A stretch of 64,000 nucleotides of DNA, taken from the NCBI RefSeq assembly GCF_016616235.1, contig NZ_CP067100.1, positions 6,321,001 through 6,385,000 on the forward strand, in the 5' to 3' direction. This document shows positions 9,160 through 18,475 of the stretch, one piece after another; position 1 is the first letter of the stretch; each line of letters starts with the position of its first letter. A program made the translations under genes and the position numbers. The notes under the pieces are model-generated. The model had not been told where the DNA came from. It saw nothing but the letters and a program-made list of their open reading frames with translations, and made no database searches. The stretch is from Bradyrhizobium diazoefficiens. GTDB lineage: Bacteria; Pseudomonadota; Alphaproteobacteria; Rhizobiales; Xanthobacteraceae.

Positions 9160-10050
9160 ATGATGAAGATCGACAAAGCCCCGGTACCCCTGATCGCCCC
9201 CAATCCGGACGACCCGCGCCTGACGGAGAGCGTGACCGGGACCGACCAGACCGGCGCCAGGGTCGAGATCAAGGTGCCGATGGAGCGGCCGCTGACGCTC
9301 TACCTGAATTCGCAGGAGATCGTCACCATGATGACGATCGGCGACTATCCGGAATACCTGGCACTCGGCTATTTGCTGAACCAGAACATGCTGAAATACA
9401 ATGACGCGGTCACTGATGTCGAATACGACGACGATCTCCAGGTCGTCGTGGTGCGTACCGAGCATCACACGAATTTCGAGGCCAAGCTGAAGAAGCGCAC
9501 GCAGACCTCGGGCTGCGCGCAGGGCACAGCCTTCGGCGACCTCTTGGAGGCGGTCGAGAGCGTCGCGCTGCCGAAGGCGGAGCTGCGCACCTCCTGGCTC
9601 TACCAGATGACCCAGACCATCAACACCATGCCCTCGCTGTATCTCGAGGCCGGCGCGATCCATGGCTGCGTGCTGTGCAAGGAAGGCACGCCGCTCTGCT
9701 ACACCGAGGACGTCGGCCGCCACAACGCCGTCGACAAGATCGCCGGCTGGATGTACCGCCACGGCGTCGATGCCTCCGACAAGGTCCTCTACACCACGGG
9801 ACGCCTCACCTCCGAGATGGTGATCAAGACCGTGCGCATGGGCATTCCGATCCTGGTGTCGCGCTCCGGCTTCACCGCCTGGGGCGTCGATCTCGCAAGA
9901 CAAGTCGGCCTGACGCTGGTCGGCCGCACCCGCGGCAAGCGCTTCATCGTACTCGCGGGCGAAGAGCGCATCGTCTACGACCAGAACCTCGCTTACGTCG
10001 AAGAAGAGTCGGCGAAGCACAAGCGCAAGGGTGAAGGTGGTGACGACTGA
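9160..10050 (+). CDS. fdhD: formate dehydrogenase accessory sulfurtransferase FdhD
   Basis: Transfers sulfur from a cysteine desulfurase to the bis-MGD cofactor, a step needed for active formate dehydrogenase. The 296-residue protein carries the conserved CxxC pair in HGCVLCKEG and downstream blocks [15 protein letters not shown] and [10 protein letters not shown]. Two adjacent ATG codons (9160 and 9163) can start it; the open frame reaches back to 8905 but only antisense to mobB. Its end overlaps the mobA start by 20 bases, so fdhD and mobA are coupled. It fits with the FDH genes at the window start. Confidence 0.95.
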   Translation: MMKIDKAPVPLIAPNPDDPRLTESVTGTDQTGARVEIKVPMERPLTLYLNSQEIVTMMTIGDYPEYLALGYLLNQNMLKYNDAVTDVEYDDDLQVVVVRTEHHTNFEAKLKKRTQTSGCAQGTAFGDLLEAVESVALPKAELRTSWLYQMTQTINTMPSLYLEAGAIHGCVLCKEGTPLCYTEDVGRHNAVDKIAGWMYRHGVDASDKVLYTTGRLTSEMVIKTVRMGIPILVSRSGFTAWGVDLARQVGLTLVGRTRGKRFIVLAGEERIVYDQNLAYVEEESAKHKRKGEGGDD

Positions 10051-10696
10051 CATTCCGGCAACGAGCGTTCCACCAACTCTTGGCGTGCTGCTCGCCGGCG
10101 GTCTCGCGCGCCGCATGGGCGGCGGCGACAAGCCGATGCGCACCATCGGCGGTCGCACGATCCTTGAGCGCGTGATCGCGCGCCTATCGCCCCAATGCAG
10201 CGGGCTGATCCTCAATGCCAATGGCGATCCCGCCCGTTTCGCCGCATTCGGTTTGCAGGTCGTTGCCGACGACGTGCCCGGCTTCCCCGGCCCGCTCGCC
10301 GGCATCCTCGCCGCGCTCGACTGGACCGCGGCGAACCGTCCGAACGTCGAATGGGTGCTCAGCGCCGCCGGCGACTGCCCGTTCCTGCCGCGCGATCTGG
10401 TCGCCCGCCTGCATGAAGCCCGGACGCGGGAGAACGCGCAGCTCGCGGTCGCCGCATCAGGCCAACAATCTCACCCGGTGATCGGATTGTGGCGCGTCGC
10501 CTTGCGCAACGAGCTGCGCCACGCGCTGGTGGTCGAGGACCTCCGCAAGATCGACCGCTGGACCGCGCGCTATCCGCTCGCGACGGTGACATGGCCGGCC
10601 GAGCCGCTCGATCCGTTCTTCAATGCCAACACGGTCGAGGATATCGCCGAAGCCGAGCGGCTGGCGGGTTTGGATGAGGCGGGTCAATACAGTTAG
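10031..10696 (+). CDS. mobA: molybdenum cofactor guanylyltransferase MobA
   Basis: Joins GMP from GTP to molybdopterin to form MGD. The 221-residue protein has the nucleotidyltransferase signature [15 protein letters not shown] near its N-terminus, a metal-binding block ([10 protein letters not shown]) and the C-terminal NANTVEDI motif. The start is one of three in-frame GTG codons at 10031, 10037 or 10040, all inside the 3' end of fdhD, so the exact N-terminus is uncertain by a few residues. Together with fdhD and the divergent mobB-moeA genes it completes the late steps of cofactor assembly for FDH. Confidence 0.93.
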   Translation: MKVVTTDIPATSVPPTLGVLLAGGLARRMGGGDKPMRTIGGRTILERVIARLSPQCSGLILNANGDPARFAAFGLQVVADDVPGFPGPLAGILAALDWTAANRPNVEWVLSAAGDCPFLPRDLVARLHEARTRENAQLAVAASGQQSHPVIGLWRVALRNELRHALVVEDLRKIDRWTARYPLATVTWPAEPLDPFFNANTVEDIAEAERLAGLDEAGQYS

Positions 10697-10711
10697 CGCT
10701 TGGCAATTGGC

Positions 10712-11842
10712 TCAAGCCGCCAGCGGCACCGACCAGGCGTCGTAGCCATAGACCCAGCTGGTATCGGTCCGCTCTCTCAGCCAGATGTTGGCGCGCGAGG
10801 TCTCCTGCACGCGCGTCGTCCGCTCTTTACGCGTCGCCTCGAAGCGGCGGAAGGCATCTGCGACGCCGTCACGGCCGACGCCGTCGAGGCAGCGCGACAG
10901 CACGGCGGCATCCTCGATCGCCATGGCCGCGCCTTGCGCCATATAAGGTGTCATGGGATGACAGGCATCGCCAAGCAGCGTCACCTTGCCGTCGGCCCAG
11001 CGCGCCAGCGCCTCACGATCCATGATCGCCCATTTGTGCACGTCGGGACACGCCGCCAGCACTTTGCCGACCTGCGGATGAAAGCCTTCGAACGACGCGC
11101 GGAGATCGCGCACGTCACCCTTCGCCGACCAGGACTCGATGCGGAACTCCGGCTCCGGCTGGCTGGTGACGAGATAGACCTCGCTGCGATCCGGCTTGAC
11201 GTAATAGATCACGATGTGGCGGTCCTCGCCCCACCATTTCGTGCAGTCGTCGATCGTCTCGCCGCCGAGCAGCGCCGCGGGATAGGTGGTCCGATAGGCG
11301 ATGCGGCCAGTGAACCTGACCGGTGCGGTGTCGAACAGGATATCGCGCACTGTCGAATGCACACCGTCGGCGCCGACCACGGCATCGGCAACGGCGCTGG
11401 TGCCATTGGCAAAGGTGAGCCGGACGCCCTCGCCGGTCTCGTCGAGGCCGACGAGCTTGTGGTTGAGCTTCACGAATTCATTTGGCACCACGCTCGCCAG
11501 CGCCGCGTGGAGATCGCCGCGATGGGCGAGCAGATAGGGCGCGCCGAACTTCTCCTCAGCGCTCTCGCCGAAGATCATATCAAACTTGATCTCGCCGCTC
11601 TTCCAGTCGCGGTTATTCCAGGAGCGCGGGTAGAACGACTGACCGCGCATCCGCGCCTCCAGCCCGAGAGCCCGCAACACCTTCATGGCGTTGCAGCCGA
11701 TCTGGATGCCGGCGCCGATGCGGGCGAATTGGGAGGCCTGCTCGTAAACCATCACGTCGATGCCGACCCGCCGGAGCGCCGCGGCTGTTGCAAGCCCGCC
11801 CATGCCGGCACCGACGATCGCAACCGAAAGCGGCCTAGCCAT
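10712..11842 (-). CDS. FAD-dependent monooxygenase, 6-hydroxynicotinate 3-monooxygenase (NicC)-like
   Basis: A single-component flavoprotein hydroxylase of 376 residues: N-terminal dinucleotide-binding GAGMGG, a DG motif (VVGADGVHSTVRD) and the GD motif (LLGDACHPMTPYMAQGA). It shares with NicC of Pseudomonas the distinctive segments CTKWWGEDRH and WVYGYD near the C-terminus, and similar length. NicC decarboxylates and hydroxylates 6-hydroxynicotinate to 2,5-dihydroxypyridine. No other nicotinate-pathway genes are in the window. It lies 53 bases after the moeA-PBP fusion on the same strand and may belong to that operon. The product of a molybdenum nicotinate hydroxylase would be its substrate, which could explain its place among cofactor genes (inference). 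Confidence 0.78.
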   Translation of the reverse strand: MARPLSVAIVGAGMGGLATAAALRRVGIDVMVYEQASQFARIGAGIQIGCNAMKVLRALGLEARMRGQSFYPRSWNNRDWKSGEIKFDMIFGESAEEKFGAPYLLAHRGDLHAALASVVPNEFVKLNHKLVGLDETGEGVRLTFANGTSAVADAVVGADGVHSTVRDILFDTAPVRFTGRIAYRTTYPAALLGGETIDDCTKWWGEDRHIVIYYVKPDRSEVYLVTSQPEPEFRIESWSAKGDVRDLRASFEGFHPQVGKVLAACPDVHKWAIMDREALARWADGKVTLLGDACHPMTPYMAQGAAMAIEDAAVLSRCLDGVGRDGVADAFRRFEATRKERTTRVQETSRANIWLRERTDTSWVYGYDAWSVPLAA

Positions 11843-11895
11843 CGCGTCCCCACCCTGATTTGTGCGCGGCTTGACCGCCGCGTCGTCGTCTACTC

Positions 11896-13857
11896 CTATG
11901 CAGGCCGGAAGCCCGCTTGCTCCAGCGCCGTGCGCGCCTCGTCCGAGCCGAGTGCATCGAGAAAGGCCTGCACGGCTGGACGCTGCTTGCGCGCTCTGAC
12001 CAGCGCAAAGTCATAATGCTCTTCCGCGAACGGAATGAAACCAAGGTCGGCCGCATGGGCGACCGGCGCGATGGTCATGCCCCAATCGGCCCGGTGCTGC
12101 GCGACGGCCGCGGCAACCGCGTTGTGCGAGCGCGGCTGGTTCCAGTAGCCCTCCGGACGCGCGCCGCCGAGCAGGCGGTCGATCAGGATGCGGGTGCCGG
12201 CACCCTGATTGCGGTTGACCATGATGCAGGCAGGATCTGCGAGCGCGGCGGCGACCGCCTCCCTCGCACCGAGCCCCTCGAAGCGCTTGTCGTCCTTGCG
12301 GAAGACGATGCCCTGCATCCGCCGCCAGCCCGGCACGAGCTCGAGCCCTTCGACGAGGTAAGGCGTGTTGTAGGTCTCGCTCTTGTCATCGAACAGATGG
12401 ATCGGCGCGAGATCGCATTCGCCACGCTTCGCTGCGGCAAGTCCGCCGAGACTGCCGACCGCAATCGAACGCACGGTCAGCCCGGCATGCGCGAGCCGCG
12501 CTGTGACGAGGTCGAGGCCGGTGCAATGGCTGCCAACGATCACGAGATCTGGCACCCGCACATGCGGCGTGAACAAGGTCACCTCGGCCTCAGTGCCAGC
12601 CGGCATCTGGTCGGCGAGTGCATCGATGCGCAGAAAACCATCGGCCCGCGCGAAGGACGTGATCGCACCGGAGCCCTTGCCGGAGGGATAGGCGATCAGG
12701 CCGCTCCTGCCCTCGACCAGCGAGACCATGACGAACTCGGTGCGGCCGAGCTCGGAGGCAATGCGCACCGGCACGGTCGCATTCACCTTTGCATCGGAGC
12801 GTGGCGGCAGGCCGGCCATCCTGCGCAGCACCGGCACGATCATGTCGTGGAAGGTGAACATCGCCGAGGTCGGAAAGCCCGGCAGGATCACCACCGGTTT
12901 GTTGTCGCAGACCGCGAGGCACAGCGGCTTGCCGGGCTTGAGCGCAACCCCATGCGCGATGATGCCGGGTTGGCCGAGCCGGCCGATGATGCGATGGGAG
13001 AGGTCACCGGCGCCCTTCGATGTGCCGCCTGAGAGCACCAGCATGTCGGAAGCCGCAAGCGCACTGCGCATGGCGGCTTCGAGCTTTGCCTCATCGTCTG
13101 GAATGGCGCCGAGGAAGATCGCCTCGCCGCCATTCTCATTGATCGCCGCGGTGACGATCGCACCGTTGGTGTCGTAGATCGCGGCCGGCGCGAGCGCTTC
13201 GCCGGGCTGCACCAGCTCGTCGCCGGTGGAGATCACGGCAACCCGCGGCTTGCGCGCGACTTTCACCTCGGCGATGCCGCAGGCGGCGAGCATGCCGATC
13301 TCGCGCGAGCCGATGATCGTGCCGGCGCGCAGCAGCGCTTCGCCGCGTGCGATGTCGGAGCCCGCGTAGGAGACGAATTGGCCGGGCGATGTCGCGCGGC
13401 GGACGTCGATCGCATCCGAGCCGGCCGGCTGGGTGTGCTCGACCATGACGACGGCGTCGGCACCGCGTGGCAGCGGACCGCCGGTCGCAATGGGCGTTGC
13501 GGTTCCCGCTGCGACTTGCAGCGCCGGCGCGGTGCCGCAATGGATTGTCTCGGCGTTCAGCGCAAGGCGAACAGGCGCGCCTTCGCCGGCCGCGGCGAGG
13601 TCGGACGAGCGCACGGCAAAGCCGTCGACATTGGAGCGGTCGAACGGCGGGACATCGATCGGTGCCCTGATGTCTTCGGCGAGCGCCGCATCGAGCGCAT
13701 CGCCAAGCTTGCGCGTCTCATTCGGAACGGCACGCGGAAACAACGCCGTCTCGAAGCGCGCCAGAGCTTCCTCACGCGACAATATCTTAAGGAACTGCTC
13801 CTGCTCGAGCGCGCTGCGGTCTGGCGGTTTTGGGATCATGGTCATGCCGAAACCCAT
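11896..13857 (-). CDS. MoeA fused to a periplasmic-binding-protein-like domain
   Basis: A 653-residue two-domain protein. Residues about 20-430 are a full MoeA domain (DVPPFDRSNVDGFAVR, VISTGDEL, VLSGGTSKGAGDL, LPGFPTSAMF). Residues about 435-640 are a cytosolic type 2 substrate-binding domain of the PBP_like class (VIVGSHCTGLD, NRNQGAGTRILID, QHRADWGMTIAP). Such MoeA-PBP fusions are known in archaea and some bacteria; the binding domain may sense or deliver molybdate or tungstate, which is not established here. The ATG at 13857 begins one base after the stop of the upstream degenerate MoeA (TGATATG), so translation is coupled. No signal peptide is present, so the binding domain acts in the cytosol. 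Confidence 0.9.
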   Translation of the reverse strand: MGFGMTMIPKPPDRSALEQEQFLKILSREEALARFETALFPRAVPNETRKLGDALDAALAEDIRAPIDVPPFDRSNVDGFAVRSSDLAAAGEGAPVRLALNAETIHCGTAPALQVAAGTATPIATGGPLPRGADAVVMVEHTQPAGSDAIDVRRATSPGQFVSYAGSDIARGEALLRAGTIIGSREIGMLAACGIAEVKVARKPRVAVISTGDELVQPGEALAPAAIYDTNGAIVTAAINENGGEAIFLGAIPDDEAKLEAAMRSALAASDMLVLSGGTSKGAGDLSHRIIGRLGQPGIIAHGVALKPGKPLCLAVCDNKPVVILPGFPTSAMFTFHDMIVPVLRRMAGLPPRSDAKVNATVPVRIASELGRTEFVMVSLVEGRSGLIAYPSGKGSGAITSFARADGFLRIDALADQMPAGTEAEVTLFTPHVRVPDLVIVGSHCTGLDLVTARLAHAGLTVRSIAVGSLGGLAAAKRGECDLAPIHLFDDKSETYNTPYLVEGLELVPGWRRMQGIVFRKDDKRFEGLGAREAVAAALADPACIMVNRNQGAGTRILIDRLLGGARPEGYWNQPRSHNAVAAAVAQHRADWGMTIAPVAHAADLGFIPFAEEHYDFALVRARKQRPAVQAFLDALGSDEARTALEQAGFRPA

Positions 13858-13858
13858 A

Positions 13859-14986
13859 TCACTCCCGCATCAGATAAGCATCGACCGAGGCCCCCGCTGC
13901 AAATCCCTCATGGCTGCCGGAAATGAGCAGCCATGCATCCGCGCGGGCGATCGCCTGGAGCGGCCACTCGCCCACCGCAATCGGCATCCATGCCTTATGT
14001 TCCTCTGTGAGCAGCGCGACCTCGGCGATGCCGACGCTGGACGCGATTTTTCGCGCCAGCGGCAAGGTCACCCGCCGACGCGGCTGCCGCATCGCCAGAC
14101 GATCGACGAGCGGAAGCACCAGCGCGAACCAAGCCGCGAGCGCTTGATCCGGCGACCCAGGCAAGGCGACCGCCGGAACCTTGCCGAGCCGAGCCACGGC
14201 CGCGGTGCGTCCGGGCTGGAGTGCAATTCCATGCGCAAGCACGTCTCCGTGCTGAGCCAGCGCTGCAATGGCGGCATCCTGGCGGCCGACGCCGCTGCCG
14301 CCGATCGTCAGCACCACATCGCAAGAGGAGACATCGAGCATAGCGGCGATCGATGCCTGATCGCGTGCGCCGGCCGTGAGTATTGTCACGTCCAACCCCG
14401 CTGCACGCGCGATCCCGGCGATCACATGCACTGTTGCCGTTGCGTCGGGCACGTTGACGATGCGCAGCCGCGGCCGCCGCACGCTGAGTTTTTCCACACC
14501 CGCGACGCGCGCGATGAGCAGATCGGCTACACTGACCGGATAGCCGTCTCTCCCCGCAGACGTGCGGTCCGCGATATCGCTGCCGGCACGCCTGACGCCT
14601 TGTCCTGGCACAGCCTCGGCCAGCACCTGAACGAGCGGACCCGACACCTCGACTGCATCGGCATCGAGCACGCAGTCGCATCCCCCCGGCATCGCGCCGC
14701 CGGCTTCGACCCAGGCCGGTGTCGTTGCCAGAGGCAGCGGCGAATAGGCGGACGCGCCGACGAGATCGTTGGCGCGCAGCGCCCAGCCATCCGCGGCGGC
14801 GATGTCGCGGGGCGGCCAGGGCGGAAGCAGCGGCGCGCCCGCAGCGATACAGCCGACCGCTTCGGTCAGCGGCAATTCCGCCGGTGCCAGCGGATCAACG
14901 CCCAGCAACAACGCGGCGAGCGCGGCGTCGAGCGATGTGAGCGATGGCGGCAGGCGCTGGGTCATGCGCCATGATGGATCATGCAT
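13859..14986 (-). CDS. degenerate MoeA-like protein
   Basis: A MoeA paralogue of about 375 residues whose fold is recognisable (PPWPPRDIAAADGWALRAND, TIGGSGVGRQDAA, LPGSPDQALAAW) but which has lost key blocks. The STGDEL motif is replaced by NVPDATATVH, and LPGNPV-type residues are altered. Catalytic molybdate insertion is therefore doubtful; a regulatory or partner role is possible. It sits between the tupA-like gene (18-34 bases downstream of its stop, depending on start) and the MoeA-PBP fusion. I favour the ATG at 14986; a TTG at 15001 and an ATG at 14965 are alternatives, none with a clear ribosome site. Confidence 0.8.
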   Translation of the reverse strand: MHDPSWRMTQRLPPSLTSLDAALAALLLGVDPLAPAELPLTEAVGCIAAGAPLLPPWPPRDIAAADGWALRANDLVGASAYSPLPLATTPAWVEAGGAMPGGCDCVLDADAVEVSGPLVQVLAEAVPGQGVRRAGSDIADRTSAGRDGYPVSVADLLIARVAGVEKLSVRRPRLRIVNVPDATATVHVIAGIARAAGLDVTILTAGARDQASIAAMLDVSSCDVVLTIGGSGVGRQDAAIAALAQHGDVLAHGIALQPGRTAAVARLGKVPAVALPGSPDQALAAWFALVLPLVDRLAMRQPRRRVTLPLARKIASSVGIAEVALLTEEHKAWMPIAVGEWPLQAIARADAWLLISGSHEGFAAGASVDAYLMRE

Positions 14987-15019
14987 CGCCCGGTTTGGCA
15001 ACCGCTGGCGATGCGGACG

Positions 15020-15853
15020 TCAGCCGCCCGAGCGGTCCGCATTTGGAAAGAACAGCTGCTGTCCGTCGACCTTGTAGTCGGCGATCGCGGCCTGTCCCTC
15101 CGGCGAGGTCAGCCAGTCGACGAAGGTCTGCCCCAGCTCCTTCTTCACGTCCGGAAACTTCTCGGCATTGACCAGCATCACGCCGTACTGGTTGAGCAGC
15201 CGCTTGTCGCCTTCGACGACGATGTCGAGATCACCGCGCTCCTTGAACGCGATCCAGCTGCCGCGGTCGGACAGCACATAGGCGTTGGCAGCGCGCGCAG
15301 CCTCGAGCGCCACGTTCATGCCCTGCCTGACTTCGCGATACCAGGCGCCCTTGGCGCTGGCGATATCGATGCCGGCGACGATCCACAGCGCGAGCTCGGC
15401 TGCGTGGGTGCCCGAGCGGTCGCCGCGCGTCACGAACGGAGCGCCCTTGGCCTCGATCACCTTCAGCGCGGTCGCGATGTCCTTGCCCTTCACGCCGGCG
15501 GGGTCGCTCTTTGGCCCGATCAGCAGATAGTCGCTGTACATCACGTCGTAGCGCTTCGAGGCAAAACCGTCGGCGACGAATTTCTCCTCCTGTGGCCGCG
15601 CATGCATCAGCACCACGTCGGCTTCGCCCCTCCGCGCGCCCTCGAGCACCTCATCGGCGCGCCGCGCGATCACGGTGACGTCGATGCCGGTCTTGTCGCG
15701 GAAGATCGGCAGGAGATAGTCGAGCAGACCGGACTCCTGCGTCGATGCCGTCGTCGCCAGCACGATCGCGCGGTCCTCCGCGGATGAGGCCGCAACGGCT
15801 GCGGCAAGGCCGCAGAGAAGCGCAAACAGAGCGGAGAGACGGCGGACAGCCAT
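15020..15853 (-). CDS. tupA: TupA-like tungstate/molybdate ABC substrate-binding protein
   Basis: An exported binding protein of 277 residues: signal peptide MAVRRLSALFALLCGLAAAVAAS, then the family signature LATTASTQESGLLDYLLPIF, VIARRADEVLEGARRGEADVV, FVTRGDRSGTHAAE and NQYGVMLVN. These match the TupA/anion-binding group. The ATG at 15853 was chosen because it gives the signal peptide; upstream in-frame sequence is not signal-like. It heads the minus-strand operon with the degenerate MoeA and MoeA-PBP fusion. No TupB permease or TupC ATPase is adjacent. The ligand is inferred from family and from the neighbouring cofactor genes. Confidence 0.88.
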   Translation of the reverse strand: MAVRRLSALFALLCGLAAAVAASSAEDRAIVLATTASTQESGLLDYLLPIFRDKTGIDVTVIARRADEVLEGARRGEADVVLMHARPQEEKFVADGFASKRYDVMYSDYLLIGPKSDPAGVKGKDIATALKVIEAKGAPFVTRGDRSGTHAAELALWIVAGIDIASAKGAWYREVRQGMNVALEAARAANAYVLSDRGSWIAFKERGDLDIVVEGDKRLLNQYGVMLVNAEKFPDVKKELGQTFVDWLTSPEGQAAIADYKVDGQQLFFPNADRSGG

Positions 15854-16110
15854 GAGCGGGTTCCCCTGGGAATGACACCGGCATGATGATGGTCGATTGC
15901 GCCGCACTCGTGACGCACTGCACGTTGCGGCGCCACCAAGGCGGGCAATAGCTATTCTCCAGCGACCTGCCGACCCGCTACGCCCCCTCGCCCGCGCAGC
16001 CCGACATTGACGCCCACCCCTGAATAGTTGCAAAAGAAACCAATTCAGCCGGGCCATACCCGGCGGCAAAGCAACTCTCGGCCAACGCGCCGGATCAGGG
16101 GAGGACAAGC

Positions 16111-17337
16111 GTGAATCCAGCGAGATTTGGACTGCCGGTCGCGGCCGGCTTTGTAGCGACGTGCTTGGCGGCGCTGCTGCCGGGCGCCGCATTGGCGCAG
16201 GTGTCGGACGACGTGGTCAAGATCGGCGTGCTCACCGACATGAACGGTCCGGCCTCCGCGCCGACCGGCCAGGGCTCGGTGACGGCGGCGCAGATGGCGA
16301 TCGACGATTTCGGCGGCACCGTGCTCGGCAAGCCGATCAGCATTGTGATCGGCGACCACCAGCTCAAGGCCGATGTCGGCGGCGGCATCGCGCGGCGCTG
16401 GTACGATGTCGACCAGGTCGACCTGATCGTCGACGTGCCCGTCTCCGCGGTCGGGCTCGCGGTGCAGAACGTTGCCAACGAAAAGAAGCGGCTGTTCATC
16501 ACCCACTCCACCGGCACCGCGGATTTCCACGGCAAGTTCTGCTCGCCTTACGCGATCCAGTGGGTGTTCGACACCCGTGCGCTGGCCGTCGGCACCGCGG
16601 ATGCGGTGGTCAAGCGCGGCGGCGACAGCTGGTTCTTCATCACCGACGATTACGCCTTCGGCCACTCCCTCGAACGTGACGCCTCCAGCGTCGTCACCGC
16701 CAATGGCGGCAAGGTGCTGGGCTCGGTGCGGCCGCCGCTGGCGACGCCCGACCTCTCCTCCTTCCTGCTCCAGGCGCAGGCCTCCAAAGCCAAGATCATC
16801 GGCATTGCCGCCGGCCCTCCGAACAACATGAACGAGATCAAGACCGCCGCCGAGTTCGGCGTGCTCAAGGGCGGCCAGCAGATGGCGGCGCTGCTCGCGC
16901 TGATCACCGACATCCACGGCATCGGCCTGCACGCGGCGCAGGGCCTGTTGCTGACGACGTCGTTCTACTGGGACATGGACGACAAGACCCGCGAATGGTC
17001 GAAGCGCTATTTCGCCAAGATGAACAAGATGCCGTCGATGTGGCAGGCCGGCGTCTACTCCAGCGTGATGCACTATCTCAACGCCATCAAGGACGCCGGC
17101 ACCGACGATCCGCTTAAGGTGGCCGCGAAGATGCGCGAGAAGCCGATCGAGGATTTCTTCGCCCGCAACGGCAAGCTTCGCGAAGACAATCTGATGGTGC
17201 ATGACCTCTGGTTGGTGCAGGTGAAGACACCGGAAGAGAGCAAGTACCCGTGGGACTATTACAAGATCCTCACGACCATCTCCGGCGAGAAGGCGTTCGG
17301 ACCGCCGGACCCGGCGTGCGCCCTGGTGAAGAAGTGA
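16111..17337 (+). CDS. ABC transporter substrate-binding protein, branched-chain amino acid (LivK-like) family
   Basis: A periplasmic type 1 binding protein of 408 residues with signal peptide (VAAGFVATCLAALLPGAALAQ) followed by VKIGVLTDMNGPASAPTGQGS, the standard opening of this family. The GTG start at 16111 follows GGGGAGGA. In rhizobia these proteins bind amino acids, amides, aromatic acids or other small ligands; the ligand cannot be read from sequence. No permease or ATPase genes are adjacent, so it is an orphan binding protein or works with components encoded elsewhere. It is divergent from the tupA operon across about 257 bases. Confidence 0.92.
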   Translation: MNPARFGLPVAAGFVATCLAALLPGAALAQVSDDVVKIGVLTDMNGPASAPTGQGSVTAAQMAIDDFGGTVLGKPISIVIGDHQLKADVGGGIARRWYDVDQVDLIVDVPVSAVGLAVQNVANEKKRLFITHSTGTADFHGKFCSPYAIQWVFDTRALAVGTADAVVKRGGDSWFFITDDYAFGHSLERDASSVVTANGGKVLGSVRPPLATPDLSSFLLQAQASKAKIIGIAAGPPNNMNEIKTAAEFGVLKGGQQMAALLALITDIHGIGLHAAQGLLLTTSFYWDMDDKTREWSKRYFAKMNKMPSMWQAGVYSSVMHYLNAIKDAGTDDPLKVAAKMREKPIEDFFARNGKLREDNLMVHDLWLVQVKTPEESKYPWDYYKILTTISGEKAFGPPDPACALVKK

Positions 17338-17342
17338 CGATC

Positions 17343-17394
17343 GCGAGTGGCGAATAGGGAATGGCGAATGTGGGCCTTCCCATTCGCCACTCGC
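17343..17394. repeat. palindromic intergenic repeat of CGAAT/GCGAGT units
   Basis: A 13-base perfect inverted repeat (GCGAGTGGCGAAT at 17343-17355; ATTCGCCACTCGC at 17382-17394) encloses a further near-copy (GGCGAATG). Related ATTCGC units continue to about 17408. It sits between two convergent genes and could act as a bidirectional terminator. Its modular wording suggests a dispersed palindromic element and not a unique hairpin. Confidence 0.6.
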
Positions 17395-17407
17395 AACTCG
17401 CCATTCG

Positions 17408-18370
17408 CTACTTCACGACGCCGATCTCGCGAAAGTACCTCGCGACACCCGGATGGATCAGCTCCGGCTTCGGCGCGGCCGCGACCGTGTTCGCCGCGGT
17501 GGTCTCGCAGGCCTGCGCGAGCCGCTTGCAGAAGGCCGCTTCGATGCCGTGCAGCGTCTTCGCCAGCCGGTAGGCGACCTCGTCGGGCAAGTCCTCGCGG
17601 GTCAGCACAAAGCTCCAGGAGCCGAGCGAGGCGATCGGCTCGCTCTGCTTCGGATAGGAGCCGGCCGGCACGGTCAGCGGTTTGAGGAACGCATGCTTGG
17701 CGCGGATGCGCGCGATCTCCTCCGTATCAGGCGCGATGAAGCGCGCGCCTGCGGCACTCGAGGCCACCGCGGCGAAACCGGGCCAGCCGATGCCGGCGCC
17801 CCACAGCGCGGCGGCGCGGCCATCCTCGACCATCGCGGGGCCGTCGCCGGCGCGGTCGAGATAGATCGCCTTGAAGTCTTCGTCCTGCTTCAGGCCAAGG
17901 CCGTCGAGCACATAGCGTGCGAGAATCGGCAGGCCCGAGCCCTTGGCACCGAACGCGACCGGATGCCCGACCAGATCGCGGATGGTCCTATAGGGACTGT
18001 CGGCGCGCACCACGAACATGCCGGGGTTGGAATAGATCGCGGTCAAGATCTTCAGCCGCACCGGCGCGCGGCCGATGCCGGCAAAGGCCTCATAGGCCGG
18101 CTCGCCCGCGACCAGCGCGAGATCGAGTTCGCCCTTCTCCAGCAGCGGAATGTTTTCGTTGCTGCCCTTGGTATTGCGCGGCGTGATGGTGATTTGCGGA
18201 TCGGCCGCGTTCATGATTTCCGCAAAGGCGTTGCCATAGAGCGGAAAGCCGCCGCCGGGCGTTGCGGTGCCCAGGCTGAGGGTCGTGGTCGGAATGGCCT
18301 TGCCTCCGGTTTGGGCCGCGGCGGGGCTTGCGAGCAGCACCGCGGCGAGAAGGAGAATTGCGAATCTCAT
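17408..18370 (-). CDS. TAXI-family TRAP transporter solute-binding protein
   Basis: A 320-residue exported binding protein. The signal peptide (MRFAILLLAAVLLASPAAAQ) is followed by LSLGTATPGGGFPLYGNAFAEI, the usual TAXI start. Later blocks are ELDLALVAGEPAYEAFAG, GAKGSGLPILARYVL and the C-terminal HPGVARYFRE. TAXI proteins deliver ligands to TRAP-type secondary transporters; no TRAP permease is in the window. The ATG at 18370 gives the signal peptide; the frame is open further upstream only antisense to the next gene. The ligand is unknown. Confidence 0.9.
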   Translation of the reverse strand: MRFAILLLAAVLLASPAAAQTGGKAIPTTTLSLGTATPGGGFPLYGNAFAEIMNAADPQITITPRNTKGSNENIPLLEKGELDLALVAGEPAYEAFAGIGRAPVRLKILTAIYSNPGMFVVRADSPYRTIRDLVGHPVAFGAKGSGLPILARYVLDGLGLKQDEDFKAIYLDRAGDGPAMVEDGRAAALWGAGIGWPGFAAVASSAAGARFIAPDTEEIARIRAKHAFLKPLTVPAGSYPKQSEPIASLGSWSFVLTREDLPDEVAYRLAKTLHGIEAAFCKRLAQACETTAANTVAAAPKPELIHPGVARYFREIGVVK

Positions 18371-18475
18371 GGATGGCCCCGGCGGACCCGCGTCAACACC
18401 GACTAAGGCGATGTAGGCAGCGGCCCGTTTTTGTGAAAGCATGTGCCCAACGACAATAGAACAATGGGAGGCGTC

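Noticed and set aside
9067-10305. N-terminal extension of the mobB frame
   Set aside because: It is antisense to fdhD and mobA; MobB begins normally at 9066.
10712-11842. A complete nicotinate degradation cluster around the NicC-like gene
   Set aside because: No nicotinate dehydrogenase, dihydroxypyridine dioxygenase or later enzymes are in the window; only the one hydroxylase is present.
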